Below are positions 17,190-25,575 of a DNA stretch of 64,000 nt, one piece after another (the first letter of the stretch is position 1; each line of letters opens with the position of its first letter). The notes beneath the pieces were generated by a model. That model was given only the letters and a program-made list of their open reading frames with translations. It was not told the origin of the DNA and ran no database searches. The position numbers and the translations under genes are program-made. The DNA is from JBBRNH01 sp038230415 (GTDB taxonomy: Bacteria > Bacteroidota > Bacteroidia > Cytophagales > Spirosomataceae), in NCBI GenBank assembly GCA_038230415.1, contig JBBRNH010000007.1, forward strand, positions 1 through 64,000, given 5' to 3'.

Positions 17190-17768
17190 ATGCTAACGAT
17201 CACCCGCAAAATAACCTCGTCAGAGTTCCGGGCTATGGACTTCACCGAGCAGGAGACGAAGGAATTTATTTTTGAACTCATCAACGGCGAAATCGTGGCC
17301 CGTAATTACCCCGGCGCAACCCATCAACTTATTTTGGGCGATCTGGTAATGGCTTTTATCCTGTTCCTGCATGAACGCAATCCTGGCGAAGTCTTATTTG
17401 CCCCATTCGGCGTGGTGATGGACGATTTCAACGATGTTCAGCCCGATTTGATGTTCGTTCAGTCGGCTAACCGGCACATTATCAAGGAGGAAGGCATCTA
17501 CGGCGTACCTGATCTGGTGCTGGAAGTTATCTCACCGAGTTCGGCCAAGACCGACCGAAAAACCAAATTCCGGCTTTACGAAGATATGGGAGTGGCCGAA
17601 TAGTGGATTGTTGACACCAAAAACCAACGCCTTGACGTGTATCAATGGCAAGAAACCGGGGAGCGGCCATCCGTGTATATTCCCGTCTCGTCGGCAACCG
17701 AAACTGGCGTAGTTGAGTCGGTGCTGCTGGCCGGATTACGGGTAGATGTATCGAAACTATTCGCCTGA
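17190..17768 (+). pseudogene. Uma2-family nuclease gene broken by a nonsense codon
   Basis: The frame from 17190 encodes the Uma2 (DUF820, PD-(D/E)xK-like) fold: ELINGEIVARNYPGATHQ, DDFNDVQPDLMFVQ, GVPDLVLEVISPSS, TDRKTKFRLYEDMGVAE. There a TAG stop (17601-17603) replaces the Tyr/Trp-type codon of the family text 'EYWIVD'. The frame then continues as WIVDTKNQRLDVYQW to TGA at 17766-17768, a normal family end. The truncated 137-residue product keeps the acidic active-site residues (PD...LEV). Most likely a recent point mutation; a sequencing error is possible. Confidence 0.85.
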
Positions 17769-17845
17769 TTTTGCCCCCTCCTCATTTCCCCTGCCCGACG
17801 GCAGGCACAGAACGGGTAGCTGTCTGATACTGCTTAAACGCTTCT

Positions 17846-18898
17846 ATGAACGTTTATCTCGACCTGAGTAACCTGCTTAACATCGTCTGCATTGCGCAGG
17901 GACTGACCACAGTTGCGGTGCTTTTTATTCGCCATGACCAACCGGCCAATCGGTGGTTAGCGTGGCTCATCGGTGGGTTGACGCTCCAGGTAATAGACTA
18001 TTTTTTGAGCCGGTCGGGGGTGTATTATCACCACCGCTGGCTCTATTTTATGCCCTTGTTTTTCTCGTGGAGTTTCGGGCCACTGCTCTACGGCTACGTT
18101 CGGGCGCGGGCGGGGCAGCGTGTTTCACTGCCGCGCTGGTTGTTTCTACCCGTATTGGTTCAGGTGTTTTTTTACGCCCTGTTAATGGCGCAGTCGCTCG
18201 ATATCAAAGCCTGGTTTTGGCAAGCCGTTCACAAGCCCTACACCCGGTACGTGGAGCATTACGGAACTTGCCTGATGGTGGTGTATGCCATTTACCGGAG
18301 CCGCCCGGCGGCAACTGAACGGTGGCTGCGGTGGCTGCTCAACGGGTTGGCGGTGTTCTACGCCCTGGCAACCGTTGACCCGCTCATCAATCACTTGTAT
18401 CTACCTCCGCAGTGGCCTAAATTTTACCTGACCGCTCAAATTCTGCCAGTGTTTGTTTATGCGCTGGCTCTGATTGGGTTATTGTATGGCCGGTTTCAGA
18501 AAGTAGCCAGACCTACGCCGACTCCGGTCGTTACTGCCGAGCAGCGCGAACAGGTTTTGACTGCCCTCCGGCAGCAGGAACGCTACAAAGACCCCGAACT
18601 GAGCCTGGTGTCGTTAGCGAGGCACGTCGGCGAAACACCCAATGTGGTTTCCCGAATCATCAACGCCGGGTTTAATCAGTCGTTCAACGAGTTTATCAAC
18701 ACGTTCCGAATCGAGGAAGTGAAACGGCGCATGGTGGCTGGCGATGCCGAATACGTCACAATTCTGGCTTTAGCCCTCGACGCGGGCTTCGCGTCGAAGA
18801 CGACCTTCAACCGGGTTTTCAAAGAACAGACCGGAAAAACGCCAAAAGAGTACCTAAAGATGTCCCAAATCACATTTCGGGACGACGCAGCCGCCTGA
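17846..18898 (+). CDS. AraC-family regulator with N-terminal membrane domain
   Basis: 350 residues. The first 215 residues contain about seven hydrophobic helices. The C-terminal 110 hold an AraC/XylS double helix-turn-helix (LSLVSLARHVGETPNVVSRIINAGFNQSFNEFINTFRIEEVKRRM; ILALALDAGFASKTTFNRVFKEQTGKTPKEYLK). This 'membrane AraC' layout is frequent in Cytophagales. The serine hydrolase gene starts 33 nt downstream on the same strand and is the likely operon partner or target. No ligand is known. Confidence 0.9.
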   Translation: MNVYLDLSNLLNIVCIAQGLTTVAVLFIRHDQPANRWLAWLIGGLTLQVIDYFLSRSGVYYHHRWLYFMPLFFSWSFGPLLYGYVRARAGQRVSLPRWLFLPVLVQVFFYALLMAQSLDIKAWFWQAVHKPYTRYVEHYGTCLMVVYAIYRSRPAATERWLRWLLNGLAVFYALATVDPLINHLYLPPQWPKFYLTAQILPVFVYALALIGLLYGRFQKVARPTPTPVVTAEQREQVLTALRQQERYKDPELSLVSLARHVGETPNVVSRIINAGFNQSFNEFINTFRIEEVKRRMVAGDAEYVTILALALDAGFASKTTFNRVFKEQTGKTPKEYLKMSQITFRDDAAA

Positions 18899-18931
18899 AA
18901 GCCCGATGTTTGATCGAAAAACACGTCTGTC

Positions 18932-20797
18932 ATGTCAACGAACGTCATCCGATTCCTGCTTCTCCTTGTCAATTGTTCATTATTCATCATCCATTTTTCC
19001 CTCGCGCAGCCGCCCAAAAAACGGGCCGACCGGATTGCCACCGTCGAGAACAGCCTGATTCCCTACGTGCCGGTGGCGGGGATGACCGGCTGGAACCTCC
19101 AGGAACGAATGCGGTACTATAAAGTGCCGGGCGTGAGCGTCGCCGTGATTCACAACTACACGGTGGATTGGGCGAAGGGTTACGGGTTGGCCGACACCAC
19201 CGCCCGCAAACCCGTTACGACGGAGACGATGTTTTCTGCCGGGTCAATCTCCAAGTTGGTATCCGCCATGGCCGCCCTGAAATTGGTGGAGCAGGGCAAA
19301 CTCAGTCTCGACGCACCCATCAACGCCTATCTAACCTCCTGGACAGTAGCCGAGAACGACATCACCCGCAAAACGCCCGTCACGCTCCGAATGCTGCTGA
19401 GTCACCGGGGCGGCACGAGCCAGTCGGCTTATTTTGGGTTTACACCCGATAAAAATCCGCTACCGTCGGTGCCGGACATTCTGGCCGGAAAACCCGGCAC
19501 CGAAAGCCGCCCGGTGGTGGTGAACAGCGAGCCGAACAAAGACTTTCGCTACTCCGGCGGGGGGTATTTGGTGGCGCAGATGGCGATGATGGACGTGACC
19601 AAACAAGACTTTGCCACCGTTACCGACCAGGCTATTTTCAAACCCCTCGGCCTGACGCGCACCACCTTCGCCCAGCCGCTGCCGCCCGCGCTGGCCCCGT
19701 TTGCCTCGTGGGCTTACTCAGCCAACGGTTGGTTTAAGGGAATGCCATACATTTATCCGCAGCAGGCAGCCGCTGGTTTATACAGCACCGCCAGTGACCT
19801 CGCCCGCATTCTGATTGACTTGCAAAACAGCTACCGGGGTAACGGTGGCCTGCTGACTCAGGCATCGGCGCGGGCCATGATGACCCCGCTGGCAACCGTC
19901 AGCGCGGGATTTTATAGGGAGCAAATCGGGCTGGGCGCGTTTTTGATTCAGCAAACCACCAACGCCGACGAACGCGGGCGTTACTTTGAGCATACCGGTG
20001 TCAACGCCGGATTTGTGGCCTACGTCCTCGGCAGCGTGGTTGGCGGCAACGGCGTGGTGGTGATGATGAACGATAACAACGGAGCGAGCGAACTCGGCAA
20101 GGAGATTCGGCGGGCGGTGGCGCAGGCTTACGGCTGGGCAGATTTTCTGCCCAAACCCCTCGTGACGCGCCCTCTGCCCGACTCGCTGCTGAACGCCTAC
20201 GTGGGCCGTTACCAGCGCGGGGCCGACGAGGTGGTGAGCATCCGGCGGGCGGGCAACCTCCTGATCGAGAACATCAACAACGGCAATGATATTATCTGCG
20301 TACCGACGGGCCGCGACACCATTGCCTTAACCGACTACACGGCGAAGGCGTATTTTAGTCGGGCCTCGTCAGGTCGGGCCGCGTCAGGTCGGAAGAAGAA
20401 GACGGGCAAAATTGATTCACTGCGGATCGAATGGGATAAAAAACCCTGGCCCCGTATCCCTGACGGGGTTTATTTGCCCAACGAACTTATCAGGCTGGGG
20501 CGCATTACTGACGCGGTGGCCGGGTACAAAGCCCTGAACATGACCGTCTATCAGCTTACCTACATGGCCTATGACTTCATCACGAGCCGCCCCGTCAATC
20601 TGCCAGCCGCCGAAGGCATTCTGGAACTCGCCAAAGCGCAATTCCCAAAAGAAGGCATCGTTTATGCCCGCTTAGGCGACCTGTACCAACGCCGGGGCGA
20701 AAAAGACCGGGCCATCGAAGCCTTTCAGCAGGCTCTCGCGCTCGATCCGTCGGATACGGATAGCCAGGCTAAAGTGAAGACCTTAAACGAGAAGTAA
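18932..20797 (+). CDS. Serine hydrolase (class C beta-lactamase fold) with TPR tail
   Basis: 621 residues. A signal peptide is followed by a beta-lactamase/esterase domain: SxxK in AGSISKLVSA (about 107-110), a YSG triad in FRYSGGGYLVAQ, and an HTG motif in FEHTGVNAGF. A lipocalin-like region follows, with an Arg/Ser/Lys insert (RASSGRAASGRKKK). Two TPR-like helices end the protein (VYARLGDLYQRRGEKDRAIEAFQQALALDPSD). Such proteins are periplasmic or surface esterases or peptidases acting on cell-wall or small substrates. The core of the signal peptide is encoded by heptamer repeats (18972-18999). It lies just after the AraC regulator. Confidence 0.88.
   Translation: MSTNVIRFLLLLVNCSLFIIHFSLAQPPKKRADRIATVENSLIPYVPVAGMTGWNLQERMRYYKVPGVSVAVIHNYTVDWAKGYGLADTTARKPVTTETMFSAGSISKLVSAMAALKLVEQGKLSLDAPINAYLTSWTVAENDITRKTPVTLRMLLSHRGGTSQSAYFGFTPDKNPLPSVPDILAGKPGTESRPVVVNSEPNKDFRYSGGGYLVAQMAMMDVTKQDFATVTDQAIFKPLGLTRTTFAQPLPPALAPFASWAYSANGWFKGMPYIYPQQAAAGLYSTASDLARILIDLQNSYRGNGGLLTQASARAMMTPLATVSAGFYREQIGLGAFLIQQTTNADERGRYFEHTGVNAGFVAYVLGSVVGGNGVVVMMNDNNGASELGKEIRRAVAQAYGWADFLPKPLVTRPLPDSLLNAYVGRYQRGADEVVSIRRAGNLLIENINNGNDIICVPTGRDTIALTDYTAKAYFSRASSGRAASGRKKKTGKIDSLRIEWDKKPWPRIPDGVYLPNELIRLGRITDAVAGYKALNMTVYQLTYMAYDFITSRPVNLPAAEGILELAKAQFPKEGIVYARLGDLYQRRGEKDRAIEAFQQALALDPSDTDSQAKVKTLNEK
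18972..18999. repeat. Single-arm heptamer repeat inside a signal-peptide coding region
   Basis: Four tandem heptamers: ATTGTTC, ATTATTC, ATCATCC, ATTTTTC. No inverted partner arm was found within 100 nt. It encodes part of VNCSLFIIHFSLAQ, the hydrophobic core of the signal peptide. Confidence 0.7.
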
Positions 20798-20859
20798 GAA
20801 GAAAAAACCGGAAGAAGAGAAATTGGTGGAGGAACCTGAACAGTTTTCCTGAGCCAGAA

Positions 20860-23595
20860 TCAGTTGCCTAAGCGCAGCCGGGCGGCAACCTGACAGAGCA
20901 ACCGCCCGCCCGAAGCGTAAATCAGCCGGTGGGCCGTTGCCGTATAGTTTCCCGGTACGCTAATGATGTGCTTCACCCGAACCGGATTACAGGCACTTGG
21001 CACACAGCCACAAGACCAGATGGTCGGATCAGCCCAGTCACCATCCCGGATGCTGGCGATTTCGGCACCGGCTTCGCCCGGTGGCACCGCAGAACAATCG
21101 TTGGGCGCGGGCCAGATAATCAGGCTCAGCGTGGCCGTTGTGCTTGCCCCCCGGTTGTCGGTAGCCGTGATGGTTACCACCACCGTTCCTGCCGACACTG
21201 CCGTTGGCACACCCGATATGGCTCCGGTGGCAGCATCGAGACTGAGACTGGCGGGCAGACTGTTGGTGGTCAGCGCAACCGGACCGCCTTCGGGATCGGT
21301 AAAGGTGTTGGCCGGCAGTTGATACGCAAACGCCATACCCGCCGTAGCCGTAAGCGTTGGCAGTGTGCTTTGCAGAACAGGCGGCTGATTGACGCAATAC
21401 GCGGTGATGCTAAACGGAATGGACGCAATCACATTGCTCTGAGAGGCATACAGGGTAATTGCCGTTGGGTTAGCCCGCAGTTCGGCACTAACGGTCTGCT
21501 GTGCGCTGTTAAGCCAGTTTCCGGTTCCGATTTCCTGAAAAGTAACCATGGAGCCATCACCACCGGCATACCGAAACGTGAGTAGTCCGGTTTGGCAATC
21601 ATACTGCGGCTCAAACAGGGTGAGCGGAACAGAACCGCCGGGCAGGGCCGTAAAAGCAGCCGTGTAGGTGGTACTGATGGGCAACACAACGGTATTGCCA
21701 CCGGGCGGCACCGTTGGCGACCAATTCATAAACTGGAACGAGGTATTATTCTGGGCTTGAATGCCCGCCGTTCCGAGATTGATGAGCATCCCGGCCACAA
21801 AAGACTGACTAACCGGCGTTACGGCGGGTACACCATCAACCGTTACCAGCAAACCCGGTGGGTCGGTATTCAGCGTGAACATACCTAAGAGCGGGTCTAT
21901 ATCAACCGAGTCTTTGCTTCTTAATCCGCTGGCATCGGTCACGGTCAGGATGAGCCGATACCAGACGTTGGTTGATGTCTCGCCCCGGTTGGGAATATAA
22001 AAGCTACCTGAAGCAGTACCAATGGCTACCGGCGGGCCATCGTGCCGGTGTATATTGTGGTGAAAATCAACGCGCCAGCTAAAGGCACTGGCGGGCAGCA
22101 CCCCATCTTCGGCATCAGTAGCCGTTGCCGAAAACGAAACCGTTGTACCCGCCTGATACCGCGAATGCGTTGTCGGCGAGAGAATATGGGCTACCGGCGC
22201 GGCATTATAGCCGAGGCTTGTCAGCGTTGCGGTATTACTGACTACATTGCCAAAACTGTTGGTAATCAACACGGTATAATCTCCCGCCACCGCCGACGAC
22301 ACACTTGGCACGGTGTAGGTCAGGTTGGTAGCATCGGGAATATCAATACCGTTGCGTTGCCACTGATACATTAGCGGCATGGCCCCCGACACCGACACCC
22401 GGAACGTGGCCGGTTGGCCGTCGAAAGCCGAGACGCTACCGGGCTGCGACGTTACGGCGGGAGCCTCGTTGCTGGTATAAATCAATTTATAAACCTCCTG
22501 CCCCGACCGGCTGATAAAATACAGGTTGCCATCTGTGCCTTCGCATAGCCCCACCGAAAATTGCGGTATGCCGGTTGCAAACGGGTAGCGAACCGCCGTA
22601 CTGCCCGAAAACGCTAAATAGTTGATCCACTGATTACAAAAATCCTGGAAGAAATACCGCCCCACCCAGTCAGCCGGATACGTTGTAACAATTGGGCTGA
22701 AAAATGTTCCGCCCGTAATGGCGCAGCCCACCTCGTCGCCACTGTCGCCGTGGGCGTAGGTATAGAGCGGGTTCTTAAACTCCGGGTGCCAGTCATTGCC
22801 TTCGGCAGTGGGCCAGCCAAAATTTTGTCCCGCCGTAGTCGCATCGTTGATTTCTTCCCAGAGCGTGTAGCCCACATCATTCACCAAAATCCGGCCTGTT
22901 ACGGGGTGAATAGAAAACGTGAATGGATTACGGAATCCATAGGCCCAGATGCTTCGGCGGGCTGCCGACCCGGTTGGATACGGGTTATCAGCCGGAACGC
23001 TGCCATCGGGGTTGATCCTCAGCAATTTACCCCGGTAACTGTCTAAATCCTGCGCACTCATCGGCGACGCATTATCCCCGATACCGATGTAGAGTTTGCC
23101 ATCCGGCCCGAAATGCATGGCTCCGCCATTGTGAATTTCGGCATACTCAATAGGCTCAACGTCAACCAAAATTTCTTCACTGCCGGGCATCACCACATCG
23201 CCATCGGCCATAAACCGACTGGCCCGGTTATGAGCCGGGCTGCCCGGAACAGTGTAGTACAGATATATGTATGGATTGGTGGCAAAATTGGGATCAAGGG
23301 CAATCCCCAGCAGGCCGCGGTCACCCGAAGATTCAACCGCAAGTTCGGCAAAGGGCGCAGGCAATAGCAGGCCGTCTTTGATGATTCTGACCTGACCACC
23401 CTGCTGAGTCACAAAAATTCGGCCATCGGGAGCAAAGGCCATCGCCGTTGGACTGTCTAACCCGTTGGCTACCGGCACAAAACTGAAACCGGCAGGCAGG
23501 TTCTGCGCCTGACCGCCAAAGCCCGGCAATAACAGCACCAAGAGCCAGATGTACTGCAGTTTTTGTTGTTTACCGGATAGGAAACGTAGAATCAT
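20860..23595 (-). CDS. Secreted sorbosone/glucose dehydrogenase-like protein with Ig and cadherin-like domains
   Basis: 911 residues with a signal peptide (IWLLVLLLPGFGGQAQ). Residues about 35-370 form a PQQ-type glucose/sorbosone dehydrogenase propeller (LDSPTAMAFAPDGRIFVTQQ, HNGGAMHFGPDGKLYIGIGDN, AYGFRNPFTFSIHP, GQNFGWPTAEGND). An Ig-like domain follows (about 385-465), then a PKD-like region and a putative-Ig/cadherin domain (about 745-835: TDPEGGPVALTTNSLPASLSLDAATGAISG). The last 70 residues (IASIRDGDWADPTIWSCG) resemble a G8-like surface domain. No T9SS sorting domain is visible at the C-terminus. Divergent from the subtilisin gene. Confidence 0.85.
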   Translation of the reverse strand: MILRFLSGKQQKLQYIWLLVLLLPGFGGQAQNLPAGFSFVPVANGLDSPTAMAFAPDGRIFVTQQGGQVRIIKDGLLLPAPFAELAVESSGDRGLLGIALDPNFATNPYIYLYYTVPGSPAHNRASRFMADGDVVMPGSEEILVDVEPIEYAEIHNGGAMHFGPDGKLYIGIGDNASPMSAQDLDSYRGKLLRINPDGSVPADNPYPTGSAARRSIWAYGFRNPFTFSIHPVTGRILVNDVGYTLWEEINDATTAGQNFGWPTAEGNDWHPEFKNPLYTYAHGDSGDEVGCAITGGTFFSPIVTTYPADWVGRYFFQDFCNQWINYLAFSGSTAVRYPFATGIPQFSVGLCEGTDGNLYFISRSGQEVYKLIYTSNEAPAVTSQPGSVSAFDGQPATFRVSVSGAMPLMYQWQRNGIDIPDATNLTYTVPSVSSAVAGDYTVLITNSFGNVVSNTATLTSLGYNAAPVAHILSPTTHSRYQAGTTVSFSATATDAEDGVLPASAFSWRVDFHHNIHRHDGPPVAIGTASGSFYIPNRGETSTNVWYRLILTVTDASGLRSKDSVDIDPLLGMFTLNTDPPGLLVTVDGVPAVTPVSQSFVAGMLINLGTAGIQAQNNTSFQFMNWSPTVPPGGNTVVLPISTTYTAAFTALPGGSVPLTLFEPQYDCQTGLLTFRYAGGDGSMVTFQEIGTGNWLNSAQQTVSAELRANPTAITLYASQSNVIASIPFSITAYCVNQPPVLQSTLPTLTATAGMAFAYQLPANTFTDPEGGPVALTTNSLPASLSLDAATGAISGVPTAVSAGTVVVTITATDNRGASTTATLSLIIWPAPNDCSAVPPGEAGAEIASIRDGDWADPTIWSCGCVPSACNPVRVKHIISVPGNYTATAHRLIYASGGRLLCQVAARLRLGN

Positions 23596-23841
23596 TTTTT
23601 TCTTGCATTAACCATAAATCAAGATGCCAAAAGTACATCCTCCCAGAAGTATAGTATGATTGTGGTGTTGATTTGATCGTGAGTATGTAAATGGTACTAC
23701 AGCAGACGATACTAAACCGTTGCATTCAGCCATAAATTGCTCCGCAACGGAAACCAAAAAACAGAACGAAACAAACCGCCATTTGCCAGCGTTCAATCCA
23801 TGATTCGTTCGTTTCTCCGAATAGTAGATTTCCATAGTTAC
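23596..23841. other. Intergenic region between divergent genes
   Basis: 246 nt between the dehydrogenase-like gene (minus) and the subtilisin gene (plus). No gene, RNA or clear operator was recognised. Confidence 0.5.
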
Positions 23842-25485
23842 ATGACAATATCCAGAAAAATAACCCTCTTCGGACTGGCCCTGCTTGCCGGTTCTGCCCT
23901 CCAAGCCCAACCCGTTTCACCGCCCCGGCAGGCCCCCCGCAACTGGCCCTACCTTGACCCCGCCCGCGATTCGGTGGCGGGTATCAGCCTCGACCGCGCC
24001 TACGAACTCCTCAAAGGCCGCACCGCCCAGCCCGTTATCGTGACGGTACTCGACTCCGGCGTTGACGTTGACCACGAAGACCTCAAAGACGTGATCTGGA
24101 CCAATCCCAAAGAATCGGTCACGCCCAACGATGGCAAAGACGATGATAAAAACGGCTACACCGACGACCTGCACGGCTGGAATTTTATGGGAGCCAAAGA
24201 CGGCACGACCTATGAGTATGACCAGGAGGAAGTGACCCAGATTTATGCCATGTGGCGCACCAAGTATGACCGCGCCGACCGGGCCAAACTCGCCCCCGTT
24301 GAGCAGCGGCAGTATGACACGTACCAGAAGGCTAAAAAAGGGTTTTTAGAGCGGTCGGTACAGGTGCGCCAACGCCGGATGGCTTTGGGTGATTCGGTCC
24401 GGTTTTTTACCACGATGGAACAGATGAAACCCCTGCTGGCTGGCAAGCCCTTCACCGCCGAGGCTATTCAGCAGGCCGCGCTGCCCGCTACAGATTCGGT
24501 GGGGCTGGCCGTTCGCTCCGTGCTGGGTGACATTTTCGATGAGCGGCTGCAATCATTCGACCGGATGACGATGCTGGTGAAGTTTGCTTTTCCGCGCCTG
24601 AAAGATGCCCTGCTCAAAGACGGCGACAAAAACTATAATCTCGACATCAACACCCGCAAAGCCGTGGGCGATGACCCCCTGAACCCCAATGAAAAAGCTT
24701 ACGGAAGTCCCCGGTTAATCATCGGCGAATCGGAAGAACTCGGTATGCACGGCAGCCACGTGGCGGGTATCATCGGGGCCAAACGCGGCAACGGCAAAGG
24801 TATGGACGGTGTGGCCGACAACGCCCGGATTATGACCGTCGCCGTAGTGCCGTCGGGTGGTGATGAGCGCGACAAAGACGTTGCCAACGGCATCCGGTAT
24901 GCGGTGGATAACGGCGCGAAAGTCATCAACATGAGCTTTGGCAAGCGGCTTTCGCCCTACAAAGAACAGATTGATGCGGCTTTTAAATACGCCGAAGACC
25001 ACGACGTGCTGATTGTTCACGCATCGGGCAACAACGGCGAAAACTACGACTCGATACCGGCTTACCCGACCTTCAAGTATGAAGACGGCACGGTGGCGAA
25101 GAATTTTTTGACCGTTGGCAATTCAACGTTTCAACTGAACGAACGCTTGCCCGCCAGTAGCAGCAACTACGGCATCGAGTCGGTGGATTTGTTTGCGCCC
25201 GGCACGGATATATACGCCACTCTGCCCCGCAACAACTACATGAACCTGACCGGCACCAGCATGGCCGCGCCCTGTGTGGCGGGTGTTGCGGCTTTGCTGC
25301 GCGGTTATTTCCCGAAACTAACGGCAATCCAGGTGAAAGATATTCTGATGCGGAGTGCGTATAAGCCCAATCTGATGGTCAGAAAACCAGGCGGGGGTAG
25401 CCAAAAAGTGCCGTTCAGCAGCCTGAGCAAAAGTGGTGGGATCGTGAATGCCTACGAAGCGGTGAAGTTGGCGATGACGATGTAA
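23842..25485 (+). CDS. Subtilisin-family serine peptidase (S8)
   Basis: 547 residues from the ATG at 23842, which begins the signal peptide MTISRKITLFGLALLAGSALQAQ; an upstream in-frame start at 23737 would put 35 unlikely residues before it. The triad is Asp in VTVLDSGVDVDHEDL, His in GMHGSHVAGIIGA and Ser in LTGTSMAAPCVAGVAAL. About 180 residues lie between the Asp and His blocks, a long insert often seen in Bacteroidota S8 proteins. The oxyanion Asn is in HASGNNGENYD. No sorting domain is evident, so it is probably periplasmic or outer-membrane exported. Confidence 0.92.
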   Translation: MTISRKITLFGLALLAGSALQAQPVSPPRQAPRNWPYLDPARDSVAGISLDRAYELLKGRTAQPVIVTVLDSGVDVDHEDLKDVIWTNPKESVTPNDGKDDDKNGYTDDLHGWNFMGAKDGTTYEYDQEEVTQIYAMWRTKYDRADRAKLAPVEQRQYDTYQKAKKGFLERSVQVRQRRMALGDSVRFFTTMEQMKPLLAGKPFTAEAIQQAALPATDSVGLAVRSVLGDIFDERLQSFDRMTMLVKFAFPRLKDALLKDGDKNYNLDINTRKAVGDDPLNPNEKAYGSPRLIIGESEELGMHGSHVAGIIGAKRGNGKGMDGVADNARIMTVAVVPSGGDERDKDVANGIRYAVDNGAKVINMSFGKRLSPYKEQIDAAFKYAEDHDVLIVHASGNNGENYDSIPAYPTFKYEDGTVAKNFLTVGNSTFQLNERLPASSSNYGIESVDLFAPGTDIYATLPRNNYMNLTGTSMAAPCVAGVAALLRGYFPKLTAIQVKDILMRSAYKPNLMVRKPGGGSQKVPFSSLSKSGGIVNAYEAVKLAMTM

Positions 25486-25486
25486 T

Positions 25487-25575
25487 GTAGTTCCGGCAAT
25501 CCTGCCGGAAAGCCGCAGGCTAATTTTGTATTAACGTATTAGCCTGCGGCTTTCCGGCAGAATTGCCGGAACTAC
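25487..25575. repeat. 38-bp-arm palindrome between subtilisin gene and alaS
   Basis: The left arm (25487-25524) and right arm (25538-25575) are reverse complements at 37 of 38 positions, with a 13-nt AT-rich loop. It starts one base after the subtilisin stop and its right arm covers the alaS stop codon (25572-25574). It could end transcription of both convergent genes, although it has no terminal T-run. Each arm contains an internal smaller palindrome (TTCCGGCA-type), so the unit is a palindrome of palindromes. Confidence 0.9.
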
